A stretch of DNA of 64,000 bases from CAZDDB01 sp963843285. Its GTDB lineage: Bacteria > Acidobacteriota > HRBIN11 > JAKEFK01. The notes under the pieces are model-generated. The model was not told where the DNA came from. It was given only the letters and a program-made list of their open reading frames with translations, and did not search any database. The stretch is from NCBI GenBank assembly GCA_963843285.1, contig CAWJJO010000017.1:124001-188000 (forward strand), in the 5' to 3' direction. The translations under genes and the position numbers were made by a program. Below, piece by piece: positions 25,801 to 33,415 of this stretch (within the stretch, counting starts at the first letter, position 1; each line of letters opens with the position of its first letter).

Positions 25801-28694
25801 AGATCTTTATGGATACCAAACAGGTTGTGGTTCCTCCGGTCGAACATTTTCTGCAAGTCGATGTGAAGCCGGACCGCAGTCAATATCAGCCGCGTGAAGA
25901 TGGATCTCTCACTGTCACTACTCGCGATCATGAAGGAAAACCGGTGTCAGCAGAAGTTGCACTAGGATTGGTGGATGAATCGGTATTTTATATTCAGCAG
26001 GATTACGCGGGTGATCCGCGCCAGTTCTACTACGGCACAAAACGCCAGCAACGCACACAAACGCAAAGCACATTCAACATGAAAAGCTACACACGACTCG
26101 TTGTGGGCGGCGACGATGTTTTGCGAGACGAGCGTGAAATGGATCGAATCACCGTAGGTACCGAAGGTGCAACTCCGACTGCATATGACTCTTTCGAGCA
26201 ATTGAAAAGTCTGGGCTATGTTTCAAATGCGCAGGTAGCCCGGAAATCGGAAGCGCGCAGCGACGTCGCAAAGGATGGTTCCGCGATGCCGGCGTCTGCA
26301 CCTGCGCCAATGGAAATGAAAGCTGCTATCGGTGGAATCGCCGGAGGCAAAGTGGGCGGAGTCCAACCTCCAGAACCAAATGTGATTGTCCGCAGTGATT
26401 TTCGCTCGACAGTGTTGTGGCAACCGGATGTTGTGACGGGCAAGGACGGAACGGCGACAGTAAAGTTGAAGTTTCCTGATGCGCTGACTTCCTGGAAAGC
26501 AACGGCCAGGGTGATTACAGCGGGAAATCAGTTTGGTATCGCCTCCAACTCCACACGGACACGCCAACCGTTGATCGTGCGTTTGCAAGCACCGCGCTTC
26601 TTTGTCGTAGGAGACACTGTCACGATCTCCGCGATCATCAATAACAATACAGATTCTGCTTTGAGCGTATCTTCTTCGCTGGAAGCCGCCGGCGTATCGC
26701 TCGGGAAATCCGAGCAGGCGGCAGTGAATGTTCCGGCAAACGGCGAGAAACGGGTCGATTGGTCGGTATCTGTGCAGCAGGCAGGTGACGCAAGGTTGAA
26801 AGTTACAGCGCGCGGCGGATCATACGCCGATGCGATGGAGAAAATGTATCTCGTCTACGAACACGGCATCGAAAAGTTTGCTGCAAAGTCGGGCAAAGTT
26901 CGAGGCGAGGATGTGACCGTGAATTTGCAAATCCCGGCGGAACGGAAAAAAGAATCTACCACCATGACTGTACAGATAACGCCCAGCATGGCGGTTACTA
27001 TGCTGGACGCGCTTCCGTATCTGATTGACTATCCATACGGCTGCACCGAACAAACCATGAGCCGTTTCCTGCCGGCTGCAATCGTTGCAAAAACGCTGAA
27101 GGACCTTGGCCTACCTCAGTCCAGCATTGAAGGAAGATTGTTTGGTGGAATCGAGCCGGAGAGCGCTGGCAAGACACATCCAAAAGGGAAGAAGGATCTC
27201 CGTGAGCTGAGCAAGATGATTCGTGAAGGACTCGATCGTCTCTACGATTTTCAGCACCCAGACGGCGGATGGGGGTGGTGGAAAGAAGGGGAGAGCGATC
27301 ATTTCATGAGCGCGTACGTTGTTTGGGGAATGACGGTTGCGCAGAAGGCGGGAATTGAAATCCGCGGCGATGTATTGAATCGCGGCGTGGATTTTCTGCA
27401 GAAGGAGCTTGTCGAAGAAGAGGAATCGTACGATGAGCAGGCGTGGATGCTTCATGCTCTTTCGGCCCATCACAGCACAGCAGGCTCGTTTGAATCGAGA
27501 GCATTTGATAACTTGTGGAACAATCGCGACAGACTCAATGCATATACACGCGCGCTGCTGGCATTGAGCGCACAGTCATACGGCTATAAAGACAAAGCCG
27601 ATGTGCTGCTTCGCAATCTGGAAAACGGCGTCAAGATCGACAATGCGCCGGATACATCCATTGTAATGCGGGGCGCGCAGCAATCGAGCGATGCAGTCAT
27701 CGGCACGGCGCACTGGGGCGAAGACGGCATCTACTGGCGCTGGTCCGATGGCGGAGTCGAGGCAACATCGTTTGCACTGCAGGCTTTCCTGGCAATCGAT
27801 CCGCAAAACAAGCTAGTAGAACCCATAACCAATTGGTTATTAAAGAACCGTCGTGGAGCGCAGTGGAGCAATACGCGCGATACGGCCATCACTGTGCTAA
27901 CGATGACGGATTATCTGCGCAAGAGCGGCGAGCTGAAGACAGCGCTGGAATACGAATTGTCTGTAAACGGAATTGTGATCGCTACAAAACGCGTCACCCC
28001 GGAAGAGATTCTCACTGCGCCCAGCCAGTTTGCTGTGGATCGCAAGTACATCAAAGATGGGGTGAACGAAATCCGGATTCGCCGCAAATCGGGTGATGGT
28101 CCGATCTACTTTGCGGCTTACACAAAATACTTCAGTCTCGAAGAGCCCGTGACTGCTTCCGGCAACGAGATTTTTGTGCGCCGCCAGTACTACAAGTATG
28201 TGGGCAAACCTACGTTGCTGAAAGGCTATGTATATGAACGGCATGCGCTCAACGATGGAGAAAGTGTGAAAAGCGGGGAACGCGTGGAAGTGGTCGTTAC
28301 CATCGAAGCTAAAAACAACTATGAGTATTTGGTGTTCGAAGACTTGAAGCCGGCCGGATTGGAAGCAGTGGCTGTGCGAAGCGGCGAACCGCTGTACGCG
28401 AAGGAAATCAAATCGGGGGCGATTGGGTCCAAGGTCCAAAGTCCAAAGTCCAAGGTTGAGTATGTTGAGCAGGCCGACTACACCGGAAGAGATCGGTGGG
28501 TGTATCAGGAATTGCGCGACCGCAAAGTTGCCTTGTTCGTGGACAAGTTGCCCGAAGGGGTTTGGGAGATCCGGTACGATCTGCGCGCCGAAGTGCCCGG
28601 CAGTTTCCATGCCCTGCCGTTGATGGGCTATGCGATGTATGTGCCCGAGATCCGCGCTAACGACGTGGAACTGCGGATCAAAGTGGAAGACTAG
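22821..28694 (+). CDS. Bacterial alpha-2-macroglobulin family protein with thioester
   Basis: 1,957 residues from the ATG at 22821 (GGAG eight bases upstream). A signal peptide (residues 1-22) ends near LLAQQ. Residues ~25-300 are helical, TPR-like; macroglobulin beta-domains follow, with a bait-like linker around residues 1090-1180 rich in Ala, Gly and Pro. The A2M domain reads VLWQPDVVTGKDGTATVKLKFPD, and the thioester motif is YGCTEQ with Cys1408. The helical thioester domain and a receptor-like beta domain complete the protein. No lipobox, so periplasmic rather than lipid-anchored. Usually such proteins trap proteases; the common partner pbpC is not nearby. A 4 x 7-bp array encodes residues 1870-1879. 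Confidence 0.95.
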   Translation: MKLRVSILAALLGIGITMLLAQQPDHESMKADAERYYAEGSYARAHDIYTKLDGAKLSASEARWVQFRLADTLWRSQAATETADSTKFDQARQQLEVLVRDITREEDRDRIWVEVQESLGDFYWTRRDSRNWSQGWAYYQQALDWWAGSDNIELGRQRYLKIVWTIARPAWVEPYYYYGYYGNIVPLETLQNVLKIAQNENDKAHAHYLIAMTLRYQGGDYAQRNRIPEEFEAALKAGKSSDWYDDSLFYYAEWMMQSGRMIRKEDGQFRQEPDFAKALELFRQLIAQHVKGESKYYDQAKQQIENITKPVVSVSVTNIFLPGSEIQYYVSWRNTKRIDMDLYPVDLNRDVQFTKDTSSGAWLQQINITGRKPLKSWSKETADKGDYKPGQETMRLDGKLPSGAFLLEAKITGASARELILVTDTSLVLKTSGKKALIYYCSAMNGAPISGAAVKVWEKYYNGSEHVWRLNDLTTNQDGLALAELFESTNNSELFVSAISKDRQAFSTGYGYGYYSQPEQWRIYAFTDRPAYRPAEQAQWKFVARRYDGAVYSTPANQTIEYELYDPRGTKVKEEKVKLNAFGSAWGSLDLTEAMPLGEYRVNFYDEGRHNGIGSATLLRIEEYKLPEFKVTIQTPEENGKKKAFRLGDSVEVNVQAEYYFGGGVSNANVELLIYQNPFYQWWSPVREFPWYYEDTRPQYYYGNGQIIKRETLKTDATGKAVLSFDTPKGTGQDLQYRIEARVTDASRREITANETVRVTRQTYYVYPQPKHYLYRPQDKVEIDIKALDANDQPVAVEGMVKVTRDFWFEIWLDPDGKEVKGPELQELRDRLGIFPPPPSPDGQSWKLKFRGYQHDDILTRAVKTDANGEAEFTFTPERDGYYRVHWTSEDKDAPVMAETTVWVATNATTELGYRHGGLEIIVDKDTFRAGQTAPVMLSVPANDRYVLFSVEGEDLYSYQLVHLTGTVKLVELPIEEKHVPNIFLSGVLVSDRQIFMDTKQVVVPPVEHFLQVDVKPDRSQYQPREDGSLTVTTRDHEGKPVSAEVALGLVDESVFYIQQDYAGDPRQFYYGTKRQQRTQTQSTFNMKSYTRLVVGGDDVLRDEREMDRITVGTEGATPTAYDSFEQLKSLGYVSNAQVARKSEARSDVAKDGSAMPASAPAPMEMKAAIGGIAGGKVGGVQPPEPNVIVRSDFRSTVLWQPDVVTGKDGTATVKLKFPDALTSWKATARVITAGNQFGIASNSTRTRQPLIVRLQAPRFFVVGDTVTISAIINNNTDSALSVSSSLEAAGVSLGKSEQAAVNVPANGEKRVDWSVSVQQAGDARLKVTARGGSYADAMEKMYLVYEHGIEKFAAKSGKVRGEDVTVNLQIPAERKKESTTMTVQITPSMAVTMLDALPYLIDYPYGCTEQTMSRFLPAAIVAKTLKDLGLPQSSIEGRLFGGIEPESAGKTHPKGKKDLRELSKMIREGLDRLYDFQHPDGGWGWWKEGESDHFMSAYVVWGMTVAQKAGIEIRGDVLNRGVDFLQKELVEEEESYDEQAWMLHALSAHHSTAGSFESRAFDNLWNNRDRLNAYTRALLALSAQSYGYKDKADVLLRNLENGVKIDNAPDTSIVMRGAQQSSDAVIGTAHWGEDGIYWRWSDGGVEATSFALQAFLAIDPQNKLVEPITNWLLKNRRGAQWSNTRDTAITVLTMTDYLRKSGELKTALEYELSVNGIVIATKRVTPEEILTAPSQFAVDRKYIKDGVNEIRIRRKSGDGPIYFAAYTKYFSLEEPVTASGNEIFVRRQYYKYVGKPTLLKGYVYERHALNDGESVKSGERVEVVVTIEAKNNYEYLVFEDLKPAGLEAVAVRSGEPLYAKEIKSGAIGSKVQSPKSKVEYVEQADYTGRDRWVYQELRDRKVALFVDKLPEGVWEIRYDLRAEVPGSFHALPLMGYAMYVPEIRANDVELRIKVED
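28428..28455 (+). repeat. Heptanucleotide tandem array (TCCAAAG type) inside the alpha-2-macroglobulin gene
   Basis: Four 7-bp units: TCCAAGG, TCCAAAG, TCCAAAG, TCCAAGG. The array encodes SKVQSPKSKV at residues 1870-1879. A gain or loss of one unit would shift frame and replace the last ~80 residues. Confidence 0.85.
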
Positions 28695-28714
28695 AATTCT
28701 CGTTTGGGTGATTT

Positions 28715-28792
28715 CTCCCCCTTATGAAGGGGGAGATTAAGAAGGGGTTGGAAGACAACCTCCCCCTAACCCCCTCCTTTATAAGGAGGGGG
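28715..28792. repeat. Paired CTCCCCC hairpins between convergent genes
   Basis: First hairpin: CTCCCCC (28715-28721), loop TTATGAA, GGGGGAG (28729-28735). Second: a perfect 10-bp stem, 28770-28779 with 28783-28792, loop TAT. They sit between the 3' ends of the alpha-2-macroglobulin gene and the minus-strand propeller gene and could act as a two-way terminator. A related hairpin lies at 33377-33406. Confidence 0.7.
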
Positions 28793-28822
28793 TCTTCAAG
28801 GCACAGAAATCAAATCAAGGAT

Positions 28823-30505
28823 TTACTGACCTTCGTAGTGGAATTCGGCTTCCAGAATATCGAGCACGCCATTCTTGTCAACGTCGGGATCGAACCTCGT
28901 CAGGTTGGTTGCTTTTGGCTGAGCCTGGTTGCTGATATTTCCGGTGCGACCGTCATGAGGAGCGTGACAGCCATAACACTGCCGGATTTCGCCTGCCTTC
29001 AGGGTTGTTCCAAAACGTTCGCGCACAACGACTTTGCCGCTTCGATCCACCAGCTCCCAGAGCAACGGAGTGTCCATCGGAACCAGAGCAGCGAAAGAAC
29101 CATCCGTGAATACCGGCGCTTTTCCCAATTCCACGAATTTTGTAGAGGAGTATTTTGCGAAAGATCGATTTGTGTTTCGTTGCCGCTTCATCTTTAAGAT
29201 TCGCACGAACTCAATCGACCCTGGCTGCGGAACCGGCTGTGAATCTCCATTGACGACTTTTTTCGAATTGACGCCGCGGTTGAAGACATCCAGGCTATTG
29301 ATCATGGCGTATGGAATCTCGGGAATTGAAACCCCGATGGAAAAAGGGATCGCGCGCCGTGAGGTCACTTCTACCGGCTGCCAGCACCAGAATTTGGAAT
29401 CCTCATAAATTGTCTCCTGATTCTTTCCATCCGCGGATAACCGAACGATTTTGAAGTCCGGAATTTCCGATGGCTTGAATTGCGCTTTGCTCTGATAAAC
29501 AGGTCCGGACGCATAGCTTGCAAGAATGGATCCGTCCGACAATGGATATGGATCGCGCCACCGGCCGCCCGGATTGTTTTCCTTCAGGTCAAAGACGTTG
29601 GCCGTCAAGAATGCAGGCGCTTCCCGATCGTCATTGCGAGTGTATTTCATGGTTACAGTCGATCCCGCGCCAAAAGTCTTTTCTTGATTTGTAAATGTTC
29701 CAATCAATTCCTCTTTTCCGGGAACTTCACGAACCTGAATGTATCCACCCGCAAAATCGGGGATTGTGTGTGTGCCGAAGAGAGGATGATCAAAAGCGCT
29801 GCCGTCACGGTAAACAAACCAGGGAAGAAACCGGCTCACCGCCAGCGGATCCGGAGTCTTCTGAATACTCTTACGACGATCGTGATAATCAAATTCGGAG
29901 AAGAGTATCACACCATAACCCAGCGACTGCACGAACAGGGAAACGGGATTGGATTGCCCGCCGGGATTGGCGTTCAGCGAGATTGCGCCGGTTCCATCTT
30001 CATACATGATATGCAATTGAGCGGACGGATGATTTTGGAATGGTTCCGCAAGACCGAGGCGATCCGACAGAAAAGCAATCTTCTCATATGGTAGATATGC
30101 AGGGTCAAAATCGTTGACGCGTGAATTTTGACTCAACTTTCTCAGGTTGTTTCCGTCGACATCGCATTCATAAATCTGCCATTTTCCATTTCCACCCTGT
30201 TTCATCGCAAAGATCACTTTGCGTCCGTTTTCTGAAATTTCAGGGTCCCGTACCGCAATATCGGCGCCGCCGACAAGCATGCGAAGCTCTCCGGAAGGAG
30301 TGAGCAGAAAAAGGCCGCCGCCGGTAGGTTGATCCAGGGCGGGATGCGCGCCCCGAAAATTCCCGATCACATCTTGAATCGCCCCCCCGCTGTGATCTAC
30401 TTTTGTTTGTTTTACAAACACAACGGGATGGTCAAGAGCGGCTGAGAATGAAGGATTCTGATTCAGAAGGAAGAAAGCAAGCACAAGCGACACTACCAGC
30501 AGCAT
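28823..30505 (-). CDS. HzsA-related propeller protein with C-terminal heme-c motif
   Basis: 560 residues from the ATG at 30505, picked because AAAGGAGG lies directly upstream and a signal peptide follows (LLVVSLVLAFFLLNQNPSFSA). Residues ~90-330 contain TolB/PD40-type propeller blades (GNGKWQIYECDVDGNNLRKLSQN). The C-terminal part has the heme-c site CYGCHAPHDGRTGN. This layout resembles proteins annotated as related to the hydrazine synthase alpha subunit, which are widespread outside anammox bacteria; hydrazine synthesis is not implied. Periplasmic redox role likely. Substrate unknown. Confidence 0.75.
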   Translation of the reverse strand: MLLVVSLVLAFFLLNQNPSFSAALDHPVVFVKQTKVDHSGGAIQDVIGNFRGAHPALDQPTGGGLFLLTPSGELRMLVGGADIAVRDPEISENGRKVIFAMKQGGNGKWQIYECDVDGNNLRKLSQNSRVNDFDPAYLPYEKIAFLSDRLGLAEPFQNHPSAQLHIMYEDGTGAISLNANPGGQSNPVSLFVQSLGYGVILFSEFDYHDRRKSIQKTPDPLAVSRFLPWFVYRDGSAFDHPLFGTHTIPDFAGGYIQVREVPGKEELIGTFTNQEKTFGAGSTVTMKYTRNDDREAPAFLTANVFDLKENNPGGRWRDPYPLSDGSILASYASGPVYQSKAQFKPSEIPDFKIVRLSADGKNQETIYEDSKFWCWQPVEVTSRRAIPFSIGVSIPEIPYAMINSLDVFNRGVNSKKVVNGDSQPVPQPGSIEFVRILKMKRQRNTNRSFAKYSSTKFVELGKAPVFTDGSFAALVPMDTPLLWELVDRSGKVVVRERFGTTLKAGEIRQCYGCHAPHDGRTGNISNQAQPKATNLTRFDPDVDKNGVLDILEAEFHYEGQ

Positions 30506-30577
30506 ATTGCCTCCTTTATACATATAGGAGGCAGTATCGTTGTCATTTCCTTCGCAAACTTGCGATGCAGGCCGGAG

Positions 30578-30716
30578 AAGCTGTGAAAAAATCGAAGCAA
30601 GACGCATGTTTGCGGTTTGTAACGCTGGCCTCCGGCCGGCTCCTCGTCGAGTTCTGCCGGCGAGACGCCGGCGCTACAAACCGTAAATCAGCCTCGTGCC
30701 GATTTTTTCACAGCTT
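30578..30716. repeat. REPIN-like nested inverted repeat
   Basis: Outer arms AAGCTGTGAAAAAATCG (30578-30594) and its exact complement (30700-30716) enclose an inner palindrome, 30609-30687, whose arms match in 18 of 21 positions and contain GCGGTTTGTA. Sister copies of the inner palindrome are at 51331-51501 and 60489-60562. Lies in the gap between two minus-strand genes. Confidence 0.75.
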
Positions 30717-30767
30717 GGGAGGCCTGCGACCCATAACCAGGCGGACGCCTGCGCTCCATATCCTGCC

Positions 30768-31523
30768 CTACGAGCCGGAGATCGTCAATGAAGTCATCGA
30801 AATGGAGCCGTAGATCACTGTGTCATTGAAGAATGACACAGTTTCATTCTTGTCTTTCAATGCAAGAACGTAAAGCAATGGGAGATAATGCTCAGGGGTT
30901 GGGACGGACAACTGAACTTCGGTTCCCAGAGTTTGATATTGGGTGAGTTGGCGGTGTTCTTCGCCGGCAATCAGTGTCTTCAGTAATTCGTTCGCTTTCA
31001 CCGCCCAATCAAATCCCGAATCGCTATTCCATTCCATCATTCGCAGATTGTGGACGATGTTTCCGCTTCCGATGATCAAGACATTCTCATTTCGAAGAAA
31101 AGTTAGTTCTTTTGCCAGTTCATAATGCGCTTGCGGAGTTTTATTACAGTCCAGGCTCATTTGAATTACGGGGACATCAGCATTCGGAAACAAGTGTGTC
31201 AGAACGCTCCAACAACCGTGGTCCAGGCCCCAATTGAAGTCCAGTTCGATCTCCGGAATCGTCCGTCTGATTTTCTCCGCCAATCCGGGATTACCGGGCG
31301 CAGGATATTGAACTGCAAATAGCTCTCCGGGAAACCCGTAGAAATCGTGAATGGTCGGAGGTTTGTTCATTGCGGTGACAAACGTTCCACTCGTTTCCCA
31401 GTGAGCGGAAATACAGACCACTGTGTCCGGTCGCGGAATTGATTTTGCGGCGAGCTTCCAACCATTTGTGAATTCGTTATCCGAAATTGCGTTCATTGGA
31501 CTGCCGTGGCCCAGAAAGAGCAT
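30768..31523 (-). CDS. ygiD: LigB-type extradiol dioxygenase (4,5-DOPA dioxygenase-like, YgiD family)
   Basis: 251 residues from the ATG at 31523, where the family's conserved start LFLGHGSPMNA begins; the longer frame upstream is noncoding. Conserved metal-site residues are visible: His in FLGHGSP, His in SAHWETSG, the DHGCWSVL block and His in GNIVHNLR. The C-terminal PTPEHYLPLLYVLA is also diagnostic. E. coli YgiD opens the ring of DOPA-like catechols with zinc; the physiological substrate here is unknown. A heptanucleotide array sits just upstream of the start, and the amidotransferase gene precedes it on the same strand. Confidence 0.9.
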   Translation of the reverse strand: MLFLGHGSPMNAISDNEFTNGWKLAAKSIPRPDTVVCISAHWETSGTFVTAMNKPPTIHDFYGFPGELFAVQYPAPGNPGLAEKIRRTIPEIELDFNWGLDHGCWSVLTHLFPNADVPVIQMSLDCNKTPQAHYELAKELTFLRNENVLIIGSGNIVHNLRMMEWNSDSGFDWAVKANELLKTLIAGEEHRQLTQYQTLGTEVQLSVPTPEHYLPLLYVLALKDKNETVSFFNDTVIYGSISMTSLTISGS

Positions 31524-31531
31524 GACTAGAA

Positions 31532-31559
31532 GGATGAGGGATAAGGGATGAGGGATGAA
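31532..31559. repeat. Heptanucleotide tandem array (GGATGAG type) upstream of the YgiD-like start
   Basis: Four 7-bp units: GGATGAG, GGATAAG, GGATGAG, GGATGAA, eight bases upstream of the minus-strand start codon at 31523. The same unit type occurs at 3149-3178, also next to a start codon. Confidence 0.8.
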
Positions 31560-31578
31560 AACGGGAAAAGAGAGGAAA

Positions 31579-32724
31579 TCACGAGACAGACAGTTGAGAG
31601 AGAGTGCGACCGGTTTCGAGGATTTGGTTTTCGTGTAGCGGGATCGAATGGCCGAGAGCTTCGGCACGGAGTCGCAGTTCCCGGTACAGGTGAAAACGGA
31701 ACGGGGCTACCAGCGTATAATCGGACGTCAAAGACAGCAGCAATTCGCTATTCTCTTCCGGATAGGTTCGGGTCAGTATGTCCACACGCTCCTGATACCA
31801 CTGATCGCTCACTTCCTGGCGCGCGCGTTTCCGTTCCAGAATCATCAACTGGCGCGCGCGATCCATAATTTCGGGATGATGGTTGACTCCAAAGATGCGC
31901 GGCATAATTCCCGCTTCATCTCTTATCCATTCGACCATCGTAAGCGCCTCGCCATGCCCACCGTTTGAGCCTTGCGTTTCGTATCCAATTGCAGTCAGAT
32001 CCTTCGACAGCGGAGCGCTTGGAATCAGATCGAACAAACGATTGTCCACAACCCGCAATCTTCCGGTTTCAGGCAATGCTTCGGCAAATCGCCCAAACCA
32101 GGGATGCTTTCTGGCTTCAGGTGTCAGAATATTTTCTAGAATCCCGGTACTCTTTCCGCCTTTTTCGGGACCGCGAAGCTGCGGTTCGGCGATGCCAGCC
32201 CAGCGGCACATGACTCCAAACGTGTGGCACACCGCAAGTAAAACCGCATTCCTGTGACTGTGAATTGCATCGAACAGATCAAAAACCCTGCCTTCCCAGG
32301 ATGGATCTTCGAGAATTCCCTGACTTCCTTCCGACTGACCGTCGTTCAACTTCGGATCGATATTTCCCGGACCACCGGTCCCAAGATATATGTTCAAATG
32401 TTGATTCGGATCCTGCGGCACCATGCCACTACGCCGTACATCATAGGAAAGCGCCCGAAGTCGGAGGCCAGTGGATTTCAGAATTTCAAACGTATCGCAC
32501 GCGGCGTCCTGCACAAGATGAACCAGAGAATCATGACCTAGATTCGGCCATCCATGATTCATATCGAGCACAGCTACATCGATGATCCGGTCGTCTGCGG
32601 CCGGTACTTGTTCCGGGGTCTCAATCCGTTGATAGTCGAATATGCCGCACGGGACCGTGACTGGACAATCCGAGAAACAGAATTGAGGACCGTGGAGAAC
32701 CTTGTGCTGACAGGCAATCGGCAT
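31579..32724 (-). CDS. Class I glutamine amidotransferase-like protein
   Basis: 381 residues. A nucleophile elbow LLAVCHTFGVMCRWAG gives the catalytic Cys, and VNHHPEIMD supplies the His and Glu of a GATase1 triad. A GTGGPGNID segment and the 'LSYDVRRSG' region precede it. An N-terminal ~60-residue extension and the C-terminal ~70 residues do not match synthases I know, and no synthetase partner is adjacent, so the ammonia acceptor is unknown. Probably cotranscribed with the downstream YgiD-like gene (55 bp). Confidence 0.8.
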   Translation of the reverse strand: MPIACQHKVLHGPQFCFSDCPVTVPCGIFDYQRIETPEQVPAADDRIIDVAVLDMNHGWPNLGHDSLVHLVQDAACDTFEILKSTGLRLRALSYDVRRSGMVPQDPNQHLNIYLGTGGPGNIDPKLNDGQSEGSQGILEDPSWEGRVFDLFDAIHSHRNAVLLAVCHTFGVMCRWAGIAEPQLRGPEKGGKSTGILENILTPEARKHPWFGRFAEALPETGRLRVVDNRLFDLIPSAPLSKDLTAIGYETQGSNGGHGEALTMVEWIRDEAGIMPRIFGVNHHPEIMDRARQLMILERKRARQEVSDQWYQERVDILTRTYPEENSELLLSLTSDYTLVAPFRFHLYRELRLRAEALGHSIPLHENQILETGRTLSQLSVS

Positions 32725-32789
32725 AAATAAGGATGTTTCTACTTTACCTTATCTTACGCCGCGAATCTATACGTCGCTAATTGATCTGA

Positions 32790-33320
32790 TCAATTCGAAC
32801 CATCAGAATTTGGATTGCCTCCCGCTGATGGAGGCATTTCCGGCGCAGGCCCCTGCAAGTCCTCACGCGTCTCTGGCTGTGCAATGTTTCCACCAATCGT
32901 TCTACCCGGTGTGCCATCCGCACCCGCTGTGGCCTCCGTATAGTCCGGATTTACATCAATGACTCCGAAGTAGGGGTCTCTGGAAGGGTCTCGCGTCATC
33001 GGAGCGTCACTCTGCAACTCCGGACGTCCATCAGTATATCCTCCACCAAAATTTTTCATGCGTAGAAATTCTTCAAGCGAAGGTACTTGGGATACGGTGT
33101 CACCCCCTTCACCTGTTGTGTACTTTATTTCCTTTCCGTCCTTGTCAGTTTTAGTGGTTTTTTTCTTGCCGTCGGAATATACAGTTTTAGTGGTCTCGCC
33201 GTCCTTTGTAGTTACAGTCTTTTCCTTAATGTTGCCTCCATCATACAAGCTGGTCAGTTTAGTCCCATCTGCGGTCTCGATGGTCATTTTAGTGCGGATG
33301 ACTCTAATCGCCAACTTCAC
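32790..33320 (-). CDS. Hydrophilic Thr/Lys-rich hypothetical protein
   Basis: 176 residues, no recognised domain. Residues ~15-75 consist of short beta-hairpin-like repeats around KDG and SDG turns (TVTTKDGETTKTVYSDGKKK), resembling YD/RHS-like or toxin_wing-type repeats; the second half is Pro/Gly/Asp-rich and probably disordered. No signal peptide at this start, so the true start may differ. The only support for coding is a long open frame with plausible composition. Confidence 0.5.
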   Translation of the reverse strand: MKLAIRVIRTKMTIETADGTKLTSLYDGGNIKEKTVTTKDGETTKTVYSDGKKKTTKTDKDGKEIKYTTGEGGDTVSQVPSLEEFLRMKNFGGGYTDGRPELQSDAPMTRDPSRDPYFGVIDVNPDYTEATAGADGTPGRTIGGNIAQPETREDLQGPAPEMPPSAGGNPNSDGSN

Positions 33321-33376
33321 TTATCTTGTTGCGTCGCCACGGAATATATGCTTTTCCACTAGATCCTGCAGATTAG

Positions 33377-33406
33377 TTTCCCCCTTAAGTTCATACGGGG
33401 GAGAAA
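33377..33406 (-). terminator. Hairpin after the PLP decarboxylase gene
   Basis: On the minus strand TTTCTCCCCC pairs with GGGGGAAA across a 12-base loop, 10 bp beyond the decarboxylase stop. It belongs to the same CTCCCCC hairpin type as 28715-28792. No clear T-tract, so intrinsic termination is uncertain. Confidence 0.45.
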
Positions 33407-33415
33407 GCCTCAAAA

